From Eudoraea sp. (GTDB lineage: Bacteria; Bacteroidota; Bacteroidia; Flavobacteriales; Flavobacteriaceae): DNA of 7,138 bases. Every line of letters begins with the position of its first letter. The stretch's first letter is position 1. The DNA is taken from contig JAHEBI010000123.1 in the NCBI GenBank assembly GCA_024642325.1, forward strand, positions 1 to 7,138, in the 5' to 3' direction. The notes under the pieces are model-generated. The model was not told the DNA's origin. It worked only from the letters and a program-made list of their open reading frames with translations, and did not search any database. A program made the translations under genes and the position numbers. Below, one piece after another: positions 1 through 6,561 of this stretch.

Positions 1-257
1 GGGAAATGTTTGACATCAAGATTTATGTGCATGCCGATTCCGATGAACGACTCATCAGGAGGCTCAAAAGAGATATTAATGAACGAGGGAGAGATTTGAC
101 AGAAGTTCTGAACAGATATCAGACCACCTTGAAACCTATGCACGATCAATTCATAGAACCAACAAAGGAATATGCAGATATCATTATTCCAAATAACAAA
201 TACAATACGGTAGCCGTAGACATTGTGCGCACTATTATTAATGAAAAATTAAGCTAA
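1..257 (+). CDS. udk: Uridine kinase, C-terminal part (5' end outside window)
   Basis: Uridine kinase phosphorylates uridine and cytidine to UMP and CMP with ATP or GTP in the pyrimidine salvage pathway, in the cytoplasm. Only about the last 84 codons are present. The frame is already open at the window edge (first full codon at 3-5), so the Met at position 6 is internal and not the start. The visible part matches the C-terminal end of the P-loop kinase fold in bacterial Udk. It has an Arg-rich lid segment (RRLKRDINERGR) followed by a QTTLKPMHDQFIEPTKEYAD block that recalls the E. coli block [20 protein letters not shown], then a short strand with IIIP and a final helix. The N-terminal P-loop is missing only because of the window edge. 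The stop codon TAA (255-257) shares one base with the ATG of the next gene. Identification is by recalled similarity and is strong. Confidence 0.93.
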   Translation, partial: EMFDIKIYVHADSDERLIRRLKRDINERGRDLTEVLNRYQTTLKPMHDQFIEPTKEYADIIIPNNKYNTVAVDIVRTIINEKLS

Positions 258-589
258 TGGGTTGGAAAGCTATCAGAAATAAAAAATGGTTCGGGATACT
301 TACAAATATTTATGTGCTGGTGCTCACTGCATTTGTCATATGGATGGCTTTTTTTGACACCAATTCATTACTTATCCATATGGAATTGAGAAAAGAAATC
401 AAAAAACTGGAAAAGACCCAGGAATTCCTGAAAGAGGAGATAGCCAAGGATAAGGAAATTATTGAAAAACTCTCAGATCCTAAAGAATTGGAAAAATTTG
501 CCCGGGAAAACTATTACCTTAAAAAAAAGAACGAGGAAATTTATTTGATTGAGTACGAGGATAGTATAAAACAAAAAGGAGATGAATAA
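257..589 (+). CDS. DivIC/FtsB-family septum formation initiator
   Basis: This is a small bitopic membrane protein of the FtsB/DivIC family, which in other bacteria forms a complex with FtsL and FtsQ/DivIB in the divisome and helps activate septal peptidoglycan synthesis. The 110-residue length is typical. A short basic N-terminus (residues 1-10, several Lys/Arg) is followed by one hydrophobic segment at about 14-33, then a charged heptad-like coiled coil at about 43-73. After that comes the conserved tail (about 82-99) with ARENYYLKKKNEEIYLIE. The charge pattern suggests the N-terminus in the cytoplasm and the coiled coil in the periplasm. The ATG overlaps the udk stop by one base (TAATG), and the 3' end overlaps mutA by 8 bases, so it sits inside one operon. 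There is no Shine-Dalgarno site in front, so translation is probably coupled to udk. The family is clear; whether divIC or ftsB is the better name is not settled by sequence, so no symbol is given. Confidence 0.88.
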   Translation: MGWKAIRNKKWFGILTNIYVLVLTAFVIWMAFFDTNSLLIHMELRKEIKKLEKTQEFLKEEIAKDKEIIEKLSDPKELEKFARENYYLKKKNEEIYLIEYEDSIKQKGDE

Positions 590-1964
590 AGAACAATTGT
601 TTGCCGATTTTTCGGCAGTTTCCTCAAAAGCCTGGAAGCAAAAGATTCAGGCAGATCTAAAAGGCGCAGATTACAATGAAACATTGATCTGGGAATCGCC
701 GGAAGGCATCAAAGTCAAACCTTTTTACCACGCTGATGACCTGGATGGAAACCCTTTAAACTTGCCCGTTTCAGGATGTGAATGGCTGATTGGACAGCAT
801 ATTTTGGTTCAAAATGATATTGAAGCCAATCAATTGGCGCTGAACGCCATAAAAGGTGGCGCCGAGAGTTTGATTTTTACCATCGCCAAACCCGATTCGA
901 AACCGGAGGCCATTTTAAATGGTATGGATCTTAATTTAATACCCGTACACTTCCATTTTCAATTTTTGTCTGTCCGGTATATAAAAGAACTTCTTGCTTA
1001 TGCAGATTCTGCCAAGGAGAATATTTACTTACATATTGATATTTTAGGGAATTTTTGCAGGACGGGAAACTGGTTTGTAAATTTTCAGGCAGACCACATT
1101 GCACTGGAAGAAATTTTCAATGCAGCTGCAAACACACCAACTTTAAGTATTGATGTTTCACTCTATCAGAATGCAGGAGCTAACAGGGTGCAAGAACTGG
1201 CTTATGCAATTGCACATGCAAATGAATACCTTAATTTTTTGCAGGAGAAAAAACTAATTCACTCAGATCTGAAAATTTGCTTTAAAGTGGCCACGGGTGG
1301 AAATTACTTTTTTGAGATTGCCAAACTAAGAGCCTTACGCCTTCTCTGGCATACTCTTGCAGTTGAATTCGGAATTCTGGCAGATTGTCATATTTTGGCT
1401 TGCCCATCAAATCGAAACAAGACTATATATGACTACAATGTAAATCTGCTCAGAACCACAACGGAGTGTATGTCTTCAATTCTTGGTGGTGCTGATACCG
1501 TTTATAATTTAGCATATGACGCTATATATCATCAAAGCAACGAATTTGCAGACAGAATAGCCCGAAATCAGTTACTCATCCTAAAGGCTGAGAGTTATTT
1601 GGACAAAATTGCGAATCCGTCTGATGGTGCCTATTATATTGAATCACTTACACGGCAAATGGCAGAAAAGGCATTGGATATCTTCAAACAAATTGAGAAA
1701 GGTGGTGGTTTTTTACAACAGTTAAAAGCGCACAATATTCAGAGAAAAATAAGGGAAAGTGCACTTAAGCAACAAATACAATTTGACTCCGGGAAAGAGA
1801 TATTGGTTGGAAGTAATAAGTACTCCGAAGATATAGACAAAATGAAGTCAGAATTGCAAAGAAATCCGTTTGCAAAAAATAATCCTCGAAAAACCATTAT
1901 TGAGCCAATAGTGGAAATTCGTATGGCTGAATCAATGGAAAAAATAAGGCTGGATCATGAGTAG
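582..1964 (+). CDS. mutA: Methylmalonyl-CoA mutase small (beta) subunit
   Basis: This is the small subunit of the adenosylcobalamin-dependent enzyme that interconverts (R)-methylmalonyl-CoA and succinyl-CoA, used in propionate metabolism. It has 460 residues. The N-terminus (FADFSAVSSKAWKQKIQADL) fits the family and supports the start at 582. The body is a mutase-type TIM barrel that aligns by eye with the downstream large subunit. Shared stretches include FFEIAKLRALRLLW, the GGAD region, FADRIARNQ, GAYYIESLT and FDSGKEILVGSNKY. Two things are missing compared with the large subunit. The catalytic Tyr-His pair is replaced by Ser193-Leu194 (SIDVSLYQNAGA against SISGYHMQEAGA), and the whole C-terminal cobalamin-binding domain with its DxHxxG motif is absent. 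It is therefore likely a non-catalytic partner in a heterodimer (inference). Actinobacterial MutA is longer, about 600 residues or more; the short form is, from memory, usual in Flavobacteriia. A GGAG lies directly against the ATG, too close for a normal ribosome site. It overlaps both neighbours by 8 bases. Confidence 0.93.
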   Translation: MNKEQLFADFSAVSSKAWKQKIQADLKGADYNETLIWESPEGIKVKPFYHADDLDGNPLNLPVSGCEWLIGQHILVQNDIEANQLALNAIKGGAESLIFTIAKPDSKPEAILNGMDLNLIPVHFHFQFLSVRYIKELLAYADSAKENIYLHIDILGNFCRTGNWFVNFQADHIALEEIFNAAANTPTLSIDVSLYQNAGANRVQELAYAIAHANEYLNFLQEKKLIHSDLKICFKVATGGNYFFEIAKLRALRLLWHTLAVEFGILADCHILACPSNRNKTIYDYNVNLLRTTTECMSSILGGADTVYNLAYDAIYHQSNEFADRIARNQLLILKAESYLDKIANPSDGAYYIESLTRQMAEKALDIFKQIEKGGGFLQQLKAHNIQRKIRESALKQQIQFDSGKEILVGSNKYSEDIDKMKSELQRNPFAKNNPRKTIIEPIVEIRMAESMEKIRLDHE

Positions 1965-4107
1965 AAAAGAACTTCAGCATCTAACTATAAAGGCTATTAA
2001 GTTTAATGGGAAGGAAGAATTAAATACCCCTGTATTTGATACTGCTGAGGATATACCTCTAAAGTCTTTTTTCTCAAAAAAAGATCTAGAACATATAGAC
2101 CACCTGGATTTTGCCGCCGGTATTACCCCAAACTTACGAGGCCCTTATTCTACAATGTATGTCCGACGGCCCTGGACCATAAGACAGTATGCCGGTTTCT
2201 CCACAGCACAGGAAAGCAATGCCTTTTACAGACGTAATCTGGCAGCTGGTCAAAAAGGTCTTTCTGTGGCATTTGACCTGCCGACCCACAGAGGCTATGA
2301 CAGCGACCACGAACGTGTGGTTGGAGATGTTGGTAAAGCGGGGGTGGCCATTGATTCTGTGGAGGATATGAAAATATTGTTTGATGGTATTCCCCTGGAT
2401 AAAATGTCCGTGTCCATGACAATGAACGGTGCTGTACTTCCAATTATGGCATTTTATATAGTTGCTGCAGAAGAACAAGGGGTGTCGCCTGAACAACTGG
2501 CAGGGACTATTCAAAATGATATTCTTAAGGAATTTATGGTTAGAAATACCTACATCTACCCACCTGCTCCATCTATGCTGATAGTTGCAGATATTTTTGA
2601 ATTTACCAGCAAATTTATGCCCCGATTTAACAGCATAAGTATTTCAGGTTATCATATGCAAGAGGCCGGGGCCACCGCCGATATTGAACTTGCCTACACC
2701 CTGGCTAATGGACTCGAATATATCAGAACGGGATTGAAAGCAGGGCTAGACATTGATCAGTTTGCACCCAGGCTTTCTTTTTTCTGGGCTATTGGAATGA
2801 ACCATTTCATGGAAATTGCCAAGATGAGGGCAGGTAGAATGCTTTGGGCTAAACTCGTAAAACAGTTTAATCCTGAAAATCAAAAATCACTTGCATTAAG
2901 AACACATTGTCAGACTAGCGGCTGGAGCCTTACCGAACAAGATCCTTTCAACAATGTTGCAAGAACAACTGTTGAAGCATTGGCAGCAGCCTTTGGAGGC
3001 ACTCAAAGTTTACATACAAATGCATTGGATGAAGCTATTGCTTTACCCACCGATTTTTCTGCACGTATCGCCAGAAACACCCAGATCTATCTTCAGGAGG
3101 AAACAAAAATCACCAAAACGGTTGATCCCTGGGCGGGGAGTTATTATGTCGAATATTTGACACATGAATTGGCCCAAAAAGCCTGGGCTCTTATTCAGGA
3201 AGTTGAGGATCATGGAGGAATGACCAAAGCAATTGAAGCGGGTATCCCTAAAATGAGGATCGAACAGGCTGCGGCCAAAAAGCAGGCGCGCATAGACAGC
3301 GGACGAGATATTATTGTTGGGGTCAATAAATTTCAATTGGAGGAAGAAGATGAATTACAAATTCTGGAGGTAGATAATGCAGAGGTTCGAAGACAACAAA
3401 TAGATCGATTAGATACATTAAAAAAGGAGCGGAATAACCCTGATTTAAAACAAATCCTGTATAAATTAACACAGGCTGCTAAAAATAAATCAGCTGCTAA
3501 ATCAGTCAAGGGTGAAAACAATTTGTTAGCTTTAGCTATAGAAGCCGCCAGGGCTAGGGCAACTCTTGGAGAAATTAGCGATGCTCTGGAAGTTTCTTTT
3601 GGGAGATATAAAGCAAAAATTCAATCGTTTACCGGGGTGTACGCAAAAGAAATAAAAGACGACCAAAGTTTTAATAGGGCCAGAGAACTGGCAGATAAAT
3701 TTGCAGTACAGGAAGGTCGAAGACCTAGGATTATGATTGCAAAAATGGGCCAGGATGGGCATGATCGTGGTGCTAAGGTTGTGGCTACCGGATATGCCGA
3801 TCTCGGTTTTGATGTTGATATAGGACCTTTATTTCAAACACCTGCAGAGGCTGCGAAGCAGGCCATGGAAAATGATGTCCATATTCTTGGTGTTTCTTCT
3901 TTGGCGGGCGGTCACAAAACATTGGTTCCACAGGTTTTGGAGGAACTAAAAAAATATGGCAGGGAAGATATCATGGTAATTGTAGGTGGGGTAATCCCTA
4001 AACAAGATTATCAATACTTATTTGATGCCGGAGCCACGGCCGTATTTGGACCGGGGACCAAAATTAGCGATGCGGCTATTCAAATACTGGATATTTTACT
4101 TGATTAA
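1957..4107 (+). CDS. scpA: Methylmalonyl-CoA mutase large (catalytic, alpha) subunit
   Basis: This is the catalytic subunit of methylmalonyl-CoA mutase (EC 5.4.99.2; also named mutB), carrying out the radical carbon-skeleton rearrangement between (R)-methylmalonyl-CoA and succinyl-CoA with adenosylcobalamin. The 716 residues match full-length family members. The N-terminal TIM barrel (about 50-540) holds GPYSTMYVRRPWTIRQYAGF, GLSVAFDLPTHRGYDSDH and SMTMNGAVLPI. Residues placed by motif against the Propionibacterium enzyme are Tyr78 (its Tyr89), Arg196 (Arg207) and Tyr232-His233 (Tyr243-His244), all with a constant offset of 11. The C-terminal B12 domain (about 585-716) has KMGQDGHDRG, with Lys596, Asp600 and the cobalt-ligand His602 (Lys604, Asp608, His610), then SSLAGGHKTLVP and VVGGVIP. 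All expected active-site residues seem intact. The start overlaps the mutA stop by 8 bases, consistent with coupled synthesis of the two subunits. The MeaB/ArgK-type chaperone and methylmalonyl-CoA epimerase are not in this window. Confidence 0.97.
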   Translation: MSRKELQHLTIKAIKFNGKEELNTPVFDTAEDIPLKSFFSKKDLEHIDHLDFAAGITPNLRGPYSTMYVRRPWTIRQYAGFSTAQESNAFYRRNLAAGQKGLSVAFDLPTHRGYDSDHERVVGDVGKAGVAIDSVEDMKILFDGIPLDKMSVSMTMNGAVLPIMAFYIVAAEEQGVSPEQLAGTIQNDILKEFMVRNTYIYPPAPSMLIVADIFEFTSKFMPRFNSISISGYHMQEAGATADIELAYTLANGLEYIRTGLKAGLDIDQFAPRLSFFWAIGMNHFMEIAKMRAGRMLWAKLVKQFNPENQKSLALRTHCQTSGWSLTEQDPFNNVARTTVEALAAAFGGTQSLHTNALDEAIALPTDFSARIARNTQIYLQEETKITKTVDPWAGSYYVEYLTHELAQKAWALIQEVEDHGGMTKAIEAGIPKMRIEQAAAKKQARIDSGRDIIVGVNKFQLEEEDELQILEVDNAEVRRQQIDRLDTLKKERNNPDLKQILYKLTQAAKNKSAAKSVKGENNLLALAIEAARARATLGEISDALEVSFGRYKAKIQSFTGVYAKEIKDDQSFNRARELADKFAVQEGRRPRIMIAKMGQDGHDRGAKVVATGYADLGFDVDIGPLFQTPAEAAKQAMENDVHILGVSSLAGGHKTLVPQVLEELKKYGREDIMVIVGGVIPKQDYQYLFDAGATAVFGPGTKISDAAIQILDILLD

Positions 4108-4143
4108 TTCCTGGAGAGACCTAAGCATTTTCCTTAAATCTAT

Positions 4144-4161
4144 ACTTTAACCAACTTTAAC
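4144..4161. repeat. Short direct repeat with 10-base period
   Basis: ACTTTAAC occurs at 4144-4151 and again at 4154-4161, separated by CA, so the copies start exactly 10 bases apart, about one turn of the DNA helix. It lies about 90-110 bases before the parA start. The repeat itself is read directly from the sequence. A role as a protein-binding site is only a guess, since chance repeats of this length occur in AT-rich DNA. Confidence 0.4.
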
Positions 4162-4181
4162 GTTTTGCCCGAGTTATTCAC

Positions 4182-4195
4182 TTTGTGTTAACAAA
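4182..4195. repeat. Small inverted repeat upstream of parA
   Basis: TTTGT (4182-4186) and ACAAA (4191-4195) are perfect reverse complements around the 4-base centre GTTA. A run of six T follows at 4201-4206. It could be an operator for autoregulation of the par operon, or a very weak hairpin, but the 5-bp AT-rich stem is too weak for a convincing terminator. The symmetry is seen; function is not shown. Confidence 0.3.
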
Positions 4196-4251
4196 ATACA
4201 TTTTTTGGCATTGTAAATAATCGTATTTTTAACCCCTAACTTACTTTTATT

Positions 4252-5025
4252 ATGGGCAAAATTATTGCTATAGCAAACCAAAAGGGTGGGGTTGGAAAAA
4301 CTACCACTACAGTAAATCTCGCTGCCTCACTGGGTGTACTGGAAAAAAAGGTGTTGTTAATTGATGCTGATCCCCAGGCCAATGCAACTTCAGGACTGGG
4401 TATTGATGTAGATAGTATTCAAATTGGCACCTACCAGCTATTAGAGCATACCAGGACTGCCGGAGAAACCATCATTCAGACCTCTTCACCTAATGTAGAT
4501 CTTATACCGGCACACATAGACCTTGTTGCCATCGAAATAGAATTAGTAGATAAGGATGAAAGGGAATATATGATGAAAAAAGCCATAGGTGATTTAAGAG
4601 CTTTGTACGACTATATTCTGATCGACTGTGCTCCATCTTTAGGCTTACTTACCCTAAATGCCTTAACCGCAGCAGATTCTGTAATTATTCCTATACAATG
4701 TGAATATTTTGCATTGGAAGGATTGGGGAAATTGTTAAATACCATAAAAAGTGTGCAAAGGATTCACAATCCCGAATTGGATATTGAGGGGATGTTGTTA
4801 ACTATGTACGATTCCAGATTGCGACTTTCTAATCAGGTTGTGGAAGAGGTTAAGAAACATTTTTCCGACATGGTTTTTGACACCATTATTCAGCGCAACG
4901 TTCGTTTGGGGGAGGCGCCAAGTTATGGGGAAAGTATCATAAAATATGACGCCAGCAGTAAAGGTGCTACAAACTACCTGAATATGGCTAACGAGCTGCT
5001 GAAAAAAAATAGAGAGAAGGTATAA
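4252..5025 (+). CDS. parA: Chromosome-partitioning ATPase ParA (Soj type)
   Basis: ParA is a cytoplasmic ATPase that binds DNA non-specifically as an ATP dimer and, through its interaction with ParB bound near the origin, moves newly copied chromosome origins apart. The protein has 257 residues, the short chromosomal form without an N-terminal helix-turn-helix. The deviant Walker A motif KGGVGKTT is at residues 11-18, with the signature Lys11 and P-loop Lys16. The A' motif LLIDADPQ (Asp38, Asp40) and the Walker B-like ILIDCAPS (Asp125) follow in the usual order. The C-terminal part with NQVVEEVKKHF and RLGEAPSYGESIIKYD is characteristic of Soj/ParA rather than MinD, and no MinD-like membrane-targeting helix is evident at the end. 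The ATG at 4252 puts the P-loop at the normal distance from the N-terminus. The gene opens a new unit after a 144-base gap, and its stop overlaps the parB ATG by one base (TAATG). Confidence 0.97.
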   Translation: MGKIIAIANQKGGVGKTTTTVNLAASLGVLEKKVLLIDADPQANATSGLGIDVDSIQIGTYQLLEHTRTAGETIIQTSSPNVDLIPAHIDLVAIEIELVDKDEREYMMKKAIGDLRALYDYILIDCAPSLGLLTLNALTAADSVIIPIQCEYFALEGLGKLLNTIKSVQRIHNPELDIEGMLLTMYDSRLRLSNQVVEEVKKHFSDMVFDTIIQRNVRLGEAPSYGESIIKYDASSKGATNYLNMANELLKKNREKV

Positions 5026-5927
5026 TGGCGAAAGCAACGAGGAAACAAGCTTTGGGACGAGGTCTTTCTGCTCTGCTTAAGGACCCTGACAATGATATAA
5101 ATTCAGTATCGGATAGAAATGCGGATAAAGTTGTTGGCAACATTGTAGAACTTGATATTGATACTATAGAGGTAAACCCTTTTCAGCCCCGTTCTTATTT
5201 TAATGATGAGACCCTTCAGGAACTGGCTTCTTCTATAAATGAATTGGGAGTTATTCAGCCTATTACAGTTAGAAAATCTGACTTCAATAAATTCCAGTTA
5301 GTTTCAGGGGAGAGAAGATACAGGGCCTCTAAATTAATTGGACTCCAAACAATTCCGGCATATATCAGGATTGCCAATGATCAGGAATCTCTTGAAATGG
5401 CCCTGGTAGAAAATATTCAACGCCAGGACCTGGATCCAATTGAAATTGCTCTTTCCTATAATCGATTAATTGATGAAATTGGTTTAACCCAGGAAAAACT
5501 TAGTGACCGGGTAGGTAAGAAAAGGTCTACCATTGCCAATTACCTTCGCCTATTGCGTTTGGACCCCATAATTCAAACTGGAATGCGCGATGGTTTTATT
5601 TCTATGGGGCACGGAAGGACCCTTGTAAATATTGATCAAAAAGAAGATCAAATTAGTCTTTATGAAAAAATTGTAAAAAACAACCTGTCTGTTCGCGAAA
5701 CAGAGCAACTTGTAAAGCAATATCATGAAGGGCCTATTCAAAAAACACCTTTAAATAAGTCTTCAGAAACAACAGAATTCATAAATAAAGGCGCGCAACA
5801 ACTCAAGCAATATCTTTCTGCCAACATCATAGTCAATGCTACGGATGACGGGAAAGGGAAGATAAGTATTCCCTTCAGTTCCGAGGAAGATTTTCAGCGA
5901 TTGAAAAAACTAATTACAGGTGGGTAA
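5025..5927 (+). CDS. parB: Chromosome-partitioning protein ParB (Spo0J type)
   Basis: ParB binds parS sites near the replication origin, spreads as a CTP-dependent clamp, and stimulates the ParA ATPase. It has 300 residues, a normal length. The N-terminal LGRGLSALL (residues 10-18) is the conserved segment that contacts ParA in this family. The ParB/Srx nucleotide-binding domain includes NPFQPR, the CTP-binding arginine motif GERRYRA (95-101) and ENIQR (129-133). A helix-turn-helix DNA-binding region lies at about 154-177 (LTQEKLSDRVGKKRSTIANY), followed by MGHGRTL. The C-terminal dimerisation domain covers about 253-300. All key motifs look intact. A purine-rich AGAGAGAAGG lies four bases before the start codon and could help initiation, although coupling with parA through the TAATG overlap is likely the main route. 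The 3' end overlaps the next gene by 8 bases. No parS-like site is visible in the window. Confidence 0.97.
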   Translation: MAKATRKQALGRGLSALLKDPDNDINSVSDRNADKVVGNIVELDIDTIEVNPFQPRSYFNDETLQELASSINELGVIQPITVRKSDFNKFQLVSGERRYRASKLIGLQTIPAYIRIANDQESLEMALVENIQRQDLDPIEIALSYNRLIDEIGLTQEKLSDRVGKKRSTIANYLRLLRLDPIIQTGMRDGFISMGHGRTLVNIDQKEDQISLYEKIVKNNLSVRETEQLVKQYHEGPIQKTPLNKSSETTEFINKGAQQLKQYLSANIIVNATDDGKGKISIPFSSEEDFQRLKKLITGG

Positions 5928-6558
5928 AAACCTTGTTTTCTGGTCTTTGCTATTGTTTCCTGTACTTTTTTCCCTGGCGCAGGAAGGACAAAAAGAAGGT
6001 TCTGCAGATTCTGTCCGGCAGGATTTAAAAAAACAAAAAGTTAGAGTAGAAGGCAAAGTGGAAAAGAAACGGATAAATCCTTTAGCTCCGAGCAAGGCCG
6101 CATTTTATTCTGCTATTCTCCCTGGTTTGGGCCAGGCCTATAATAAACGTTACTGGAAAGTTCCAATTGTTATTGGCGCCATAGGAGCCGGTATCTATGG
6201 CTATAAATATAATGATGATCTGTATGACCGTTTCAGAACGGCCTTTAAAAGGAGAAAAGCAGGATTTACGGATGATGAATTCTATGATATAAACGGTTCC
6301 GGAATAGTTCCCGGCAGCCCCGACTTATCGGACAGCGCCTTACAGGATGCTCAGGAACGTTATCAAAGAGATCGGGATCTGGCGTTGTTTATAACGCTGG
6401 GATTGTATGCTTTAAATATTGTGGATGCCAATGTGGATGCACATTTAAAGCAATTTAATGTTGATGACGATCTTGGTCTGGATATTAAACCATATCTCGA
6501 ATATACCCCAATATATGGAGACCCTAACTATGGTGTTTCTCTGACCATTAAATTCTAA
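5920..6558 (+). CDS. DUF5683-type envelope protein of unknown function
   Basis: This 212-residue protein resembles the DUF5683 family, which I recall as conserved in Bacteroidota and often next to parAB; its function is not known to me. The start is GTG at 5920. An in-frame TAA lies three codons upstream (5911-5913) and no other start would keep the N-terminal signal sequence, so this start is well supported. Residues 1-20 form a likely Sec signal peptide (one Lys, a hydrophobic core, then SLA before Gln21) with no lipobox Cys. A charged linker (about 22-51) leads to the conserved core: NPLAPSKAAFYSAILPGLGQ (53-72), AYNKRYWKVP, a hydrophobic segment (about 81-95) and a tyrosine-rich region. 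A second hydrophobic stretch (about 154-168) runs into NIVDANVDAHL (166-176). The protein ends in Phe after an alternating pattern, which could suggest an outer-membrane location, but this is weak. It overlaps parB by 8 bases and lies 3 bases before dapB. Confidence 0.82.
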   Translation: MGKNLVFWSLLLFPVLFSLAQEGQKEGSADSVRQDLKKQKVRVEGKVEKKRINPLAPSKAAFYSAILPGLGQAYNKRYWKVPIVIGAIGAGIYGYKYNDDLYDRFRTAFKRRKAGFTDDEFYDINGSGIVPGSPDLSDSALQDAQERYQRDRDLALFITLGLYALNIVDANVDAHLKQFNVDDDLGLDIKPYLEYTPIYGDPNYGVSLTIKF

Positions 6559-6561
6559 CGT

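Larger units (their letters stand above)
4108..4251 (+). promoter_or_regulatory. Intergenic region with the probable parA operon promoter
   Basis: This 144-base AT-rich gap is the only substantial break between genes, so the promoter of the parA unit probably lies here (inference from layout). Against the Bacteroidota housekeeping pattern (TTG, about 19 bases, then TAnnTTTG) there are two imperfect candidates. TATTTTTA at 4224-4231 has a TTG at 4205-4207 but with a short 16-base gap. TACATTTT at 4197-4204 has a TTA at 4174-4176 with a 20-base gap. Neither is a clean match. The region also holds a direct repeat ACTTTAAC (4144-4151 and 4154-4161) and an inverted repeat TTTGT-GTTA-ACAAA (4182-4195). 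There is no Shine-Dalgarno site before the parA ATG, only an A/T-rich leader, as is common in this phylum. No convincing terminator for the upstream operon was seen. Confidence 0.4.

Noticed and set aside
6..257. A complete small gene starting at the ATG at position 6
   Set aside because: The frame is open upstream to the window edge and the protein matches the C-terminal third of uridine kinase, so the ATG is an internal Met of a truncated gene.
2189..2371. Second plus-strand frame inside mutB (also 2954-3160)
   Set aside because: Both overlap highly conserved catalytic-barrel coding sequence in another frame, show no domain, and have no initiation signal.
2134..2514. Open frame of 126 residues on the minus strand within mutB
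   Set aside because: It lies wholly inside a gene with intact conserved motifs, the translation is rich in Cys and His with no recognisable domain, and it has no start signal or context of its own. The same applies to the shorter minus-strand frames at 2150-2443, 3043-3336, 3333-3521, 3532-3762, 4798-5037, 5550-5741 and 5910-6095.
4121..4137. Possible terminator after mutB (TAAG 4122-4125 pairing with CTTA 4133-4136)
   Set aside because: The stem is only four AT-rich pairs with a 7-base loop and no T run directly after it, so it is not a credible intrinsic terminator.
5002..5009. Run of eight A near the 3' end of parA as a possible slippage site making a ParA-ParB fusion
   Set aside because: A -1 slip into the parB frame meets TAG at 5010-5012 at once, and a +1 slip enters a frame that is not parB. 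A similar run of eight A at 521-528 in divIC also has no sign of use.
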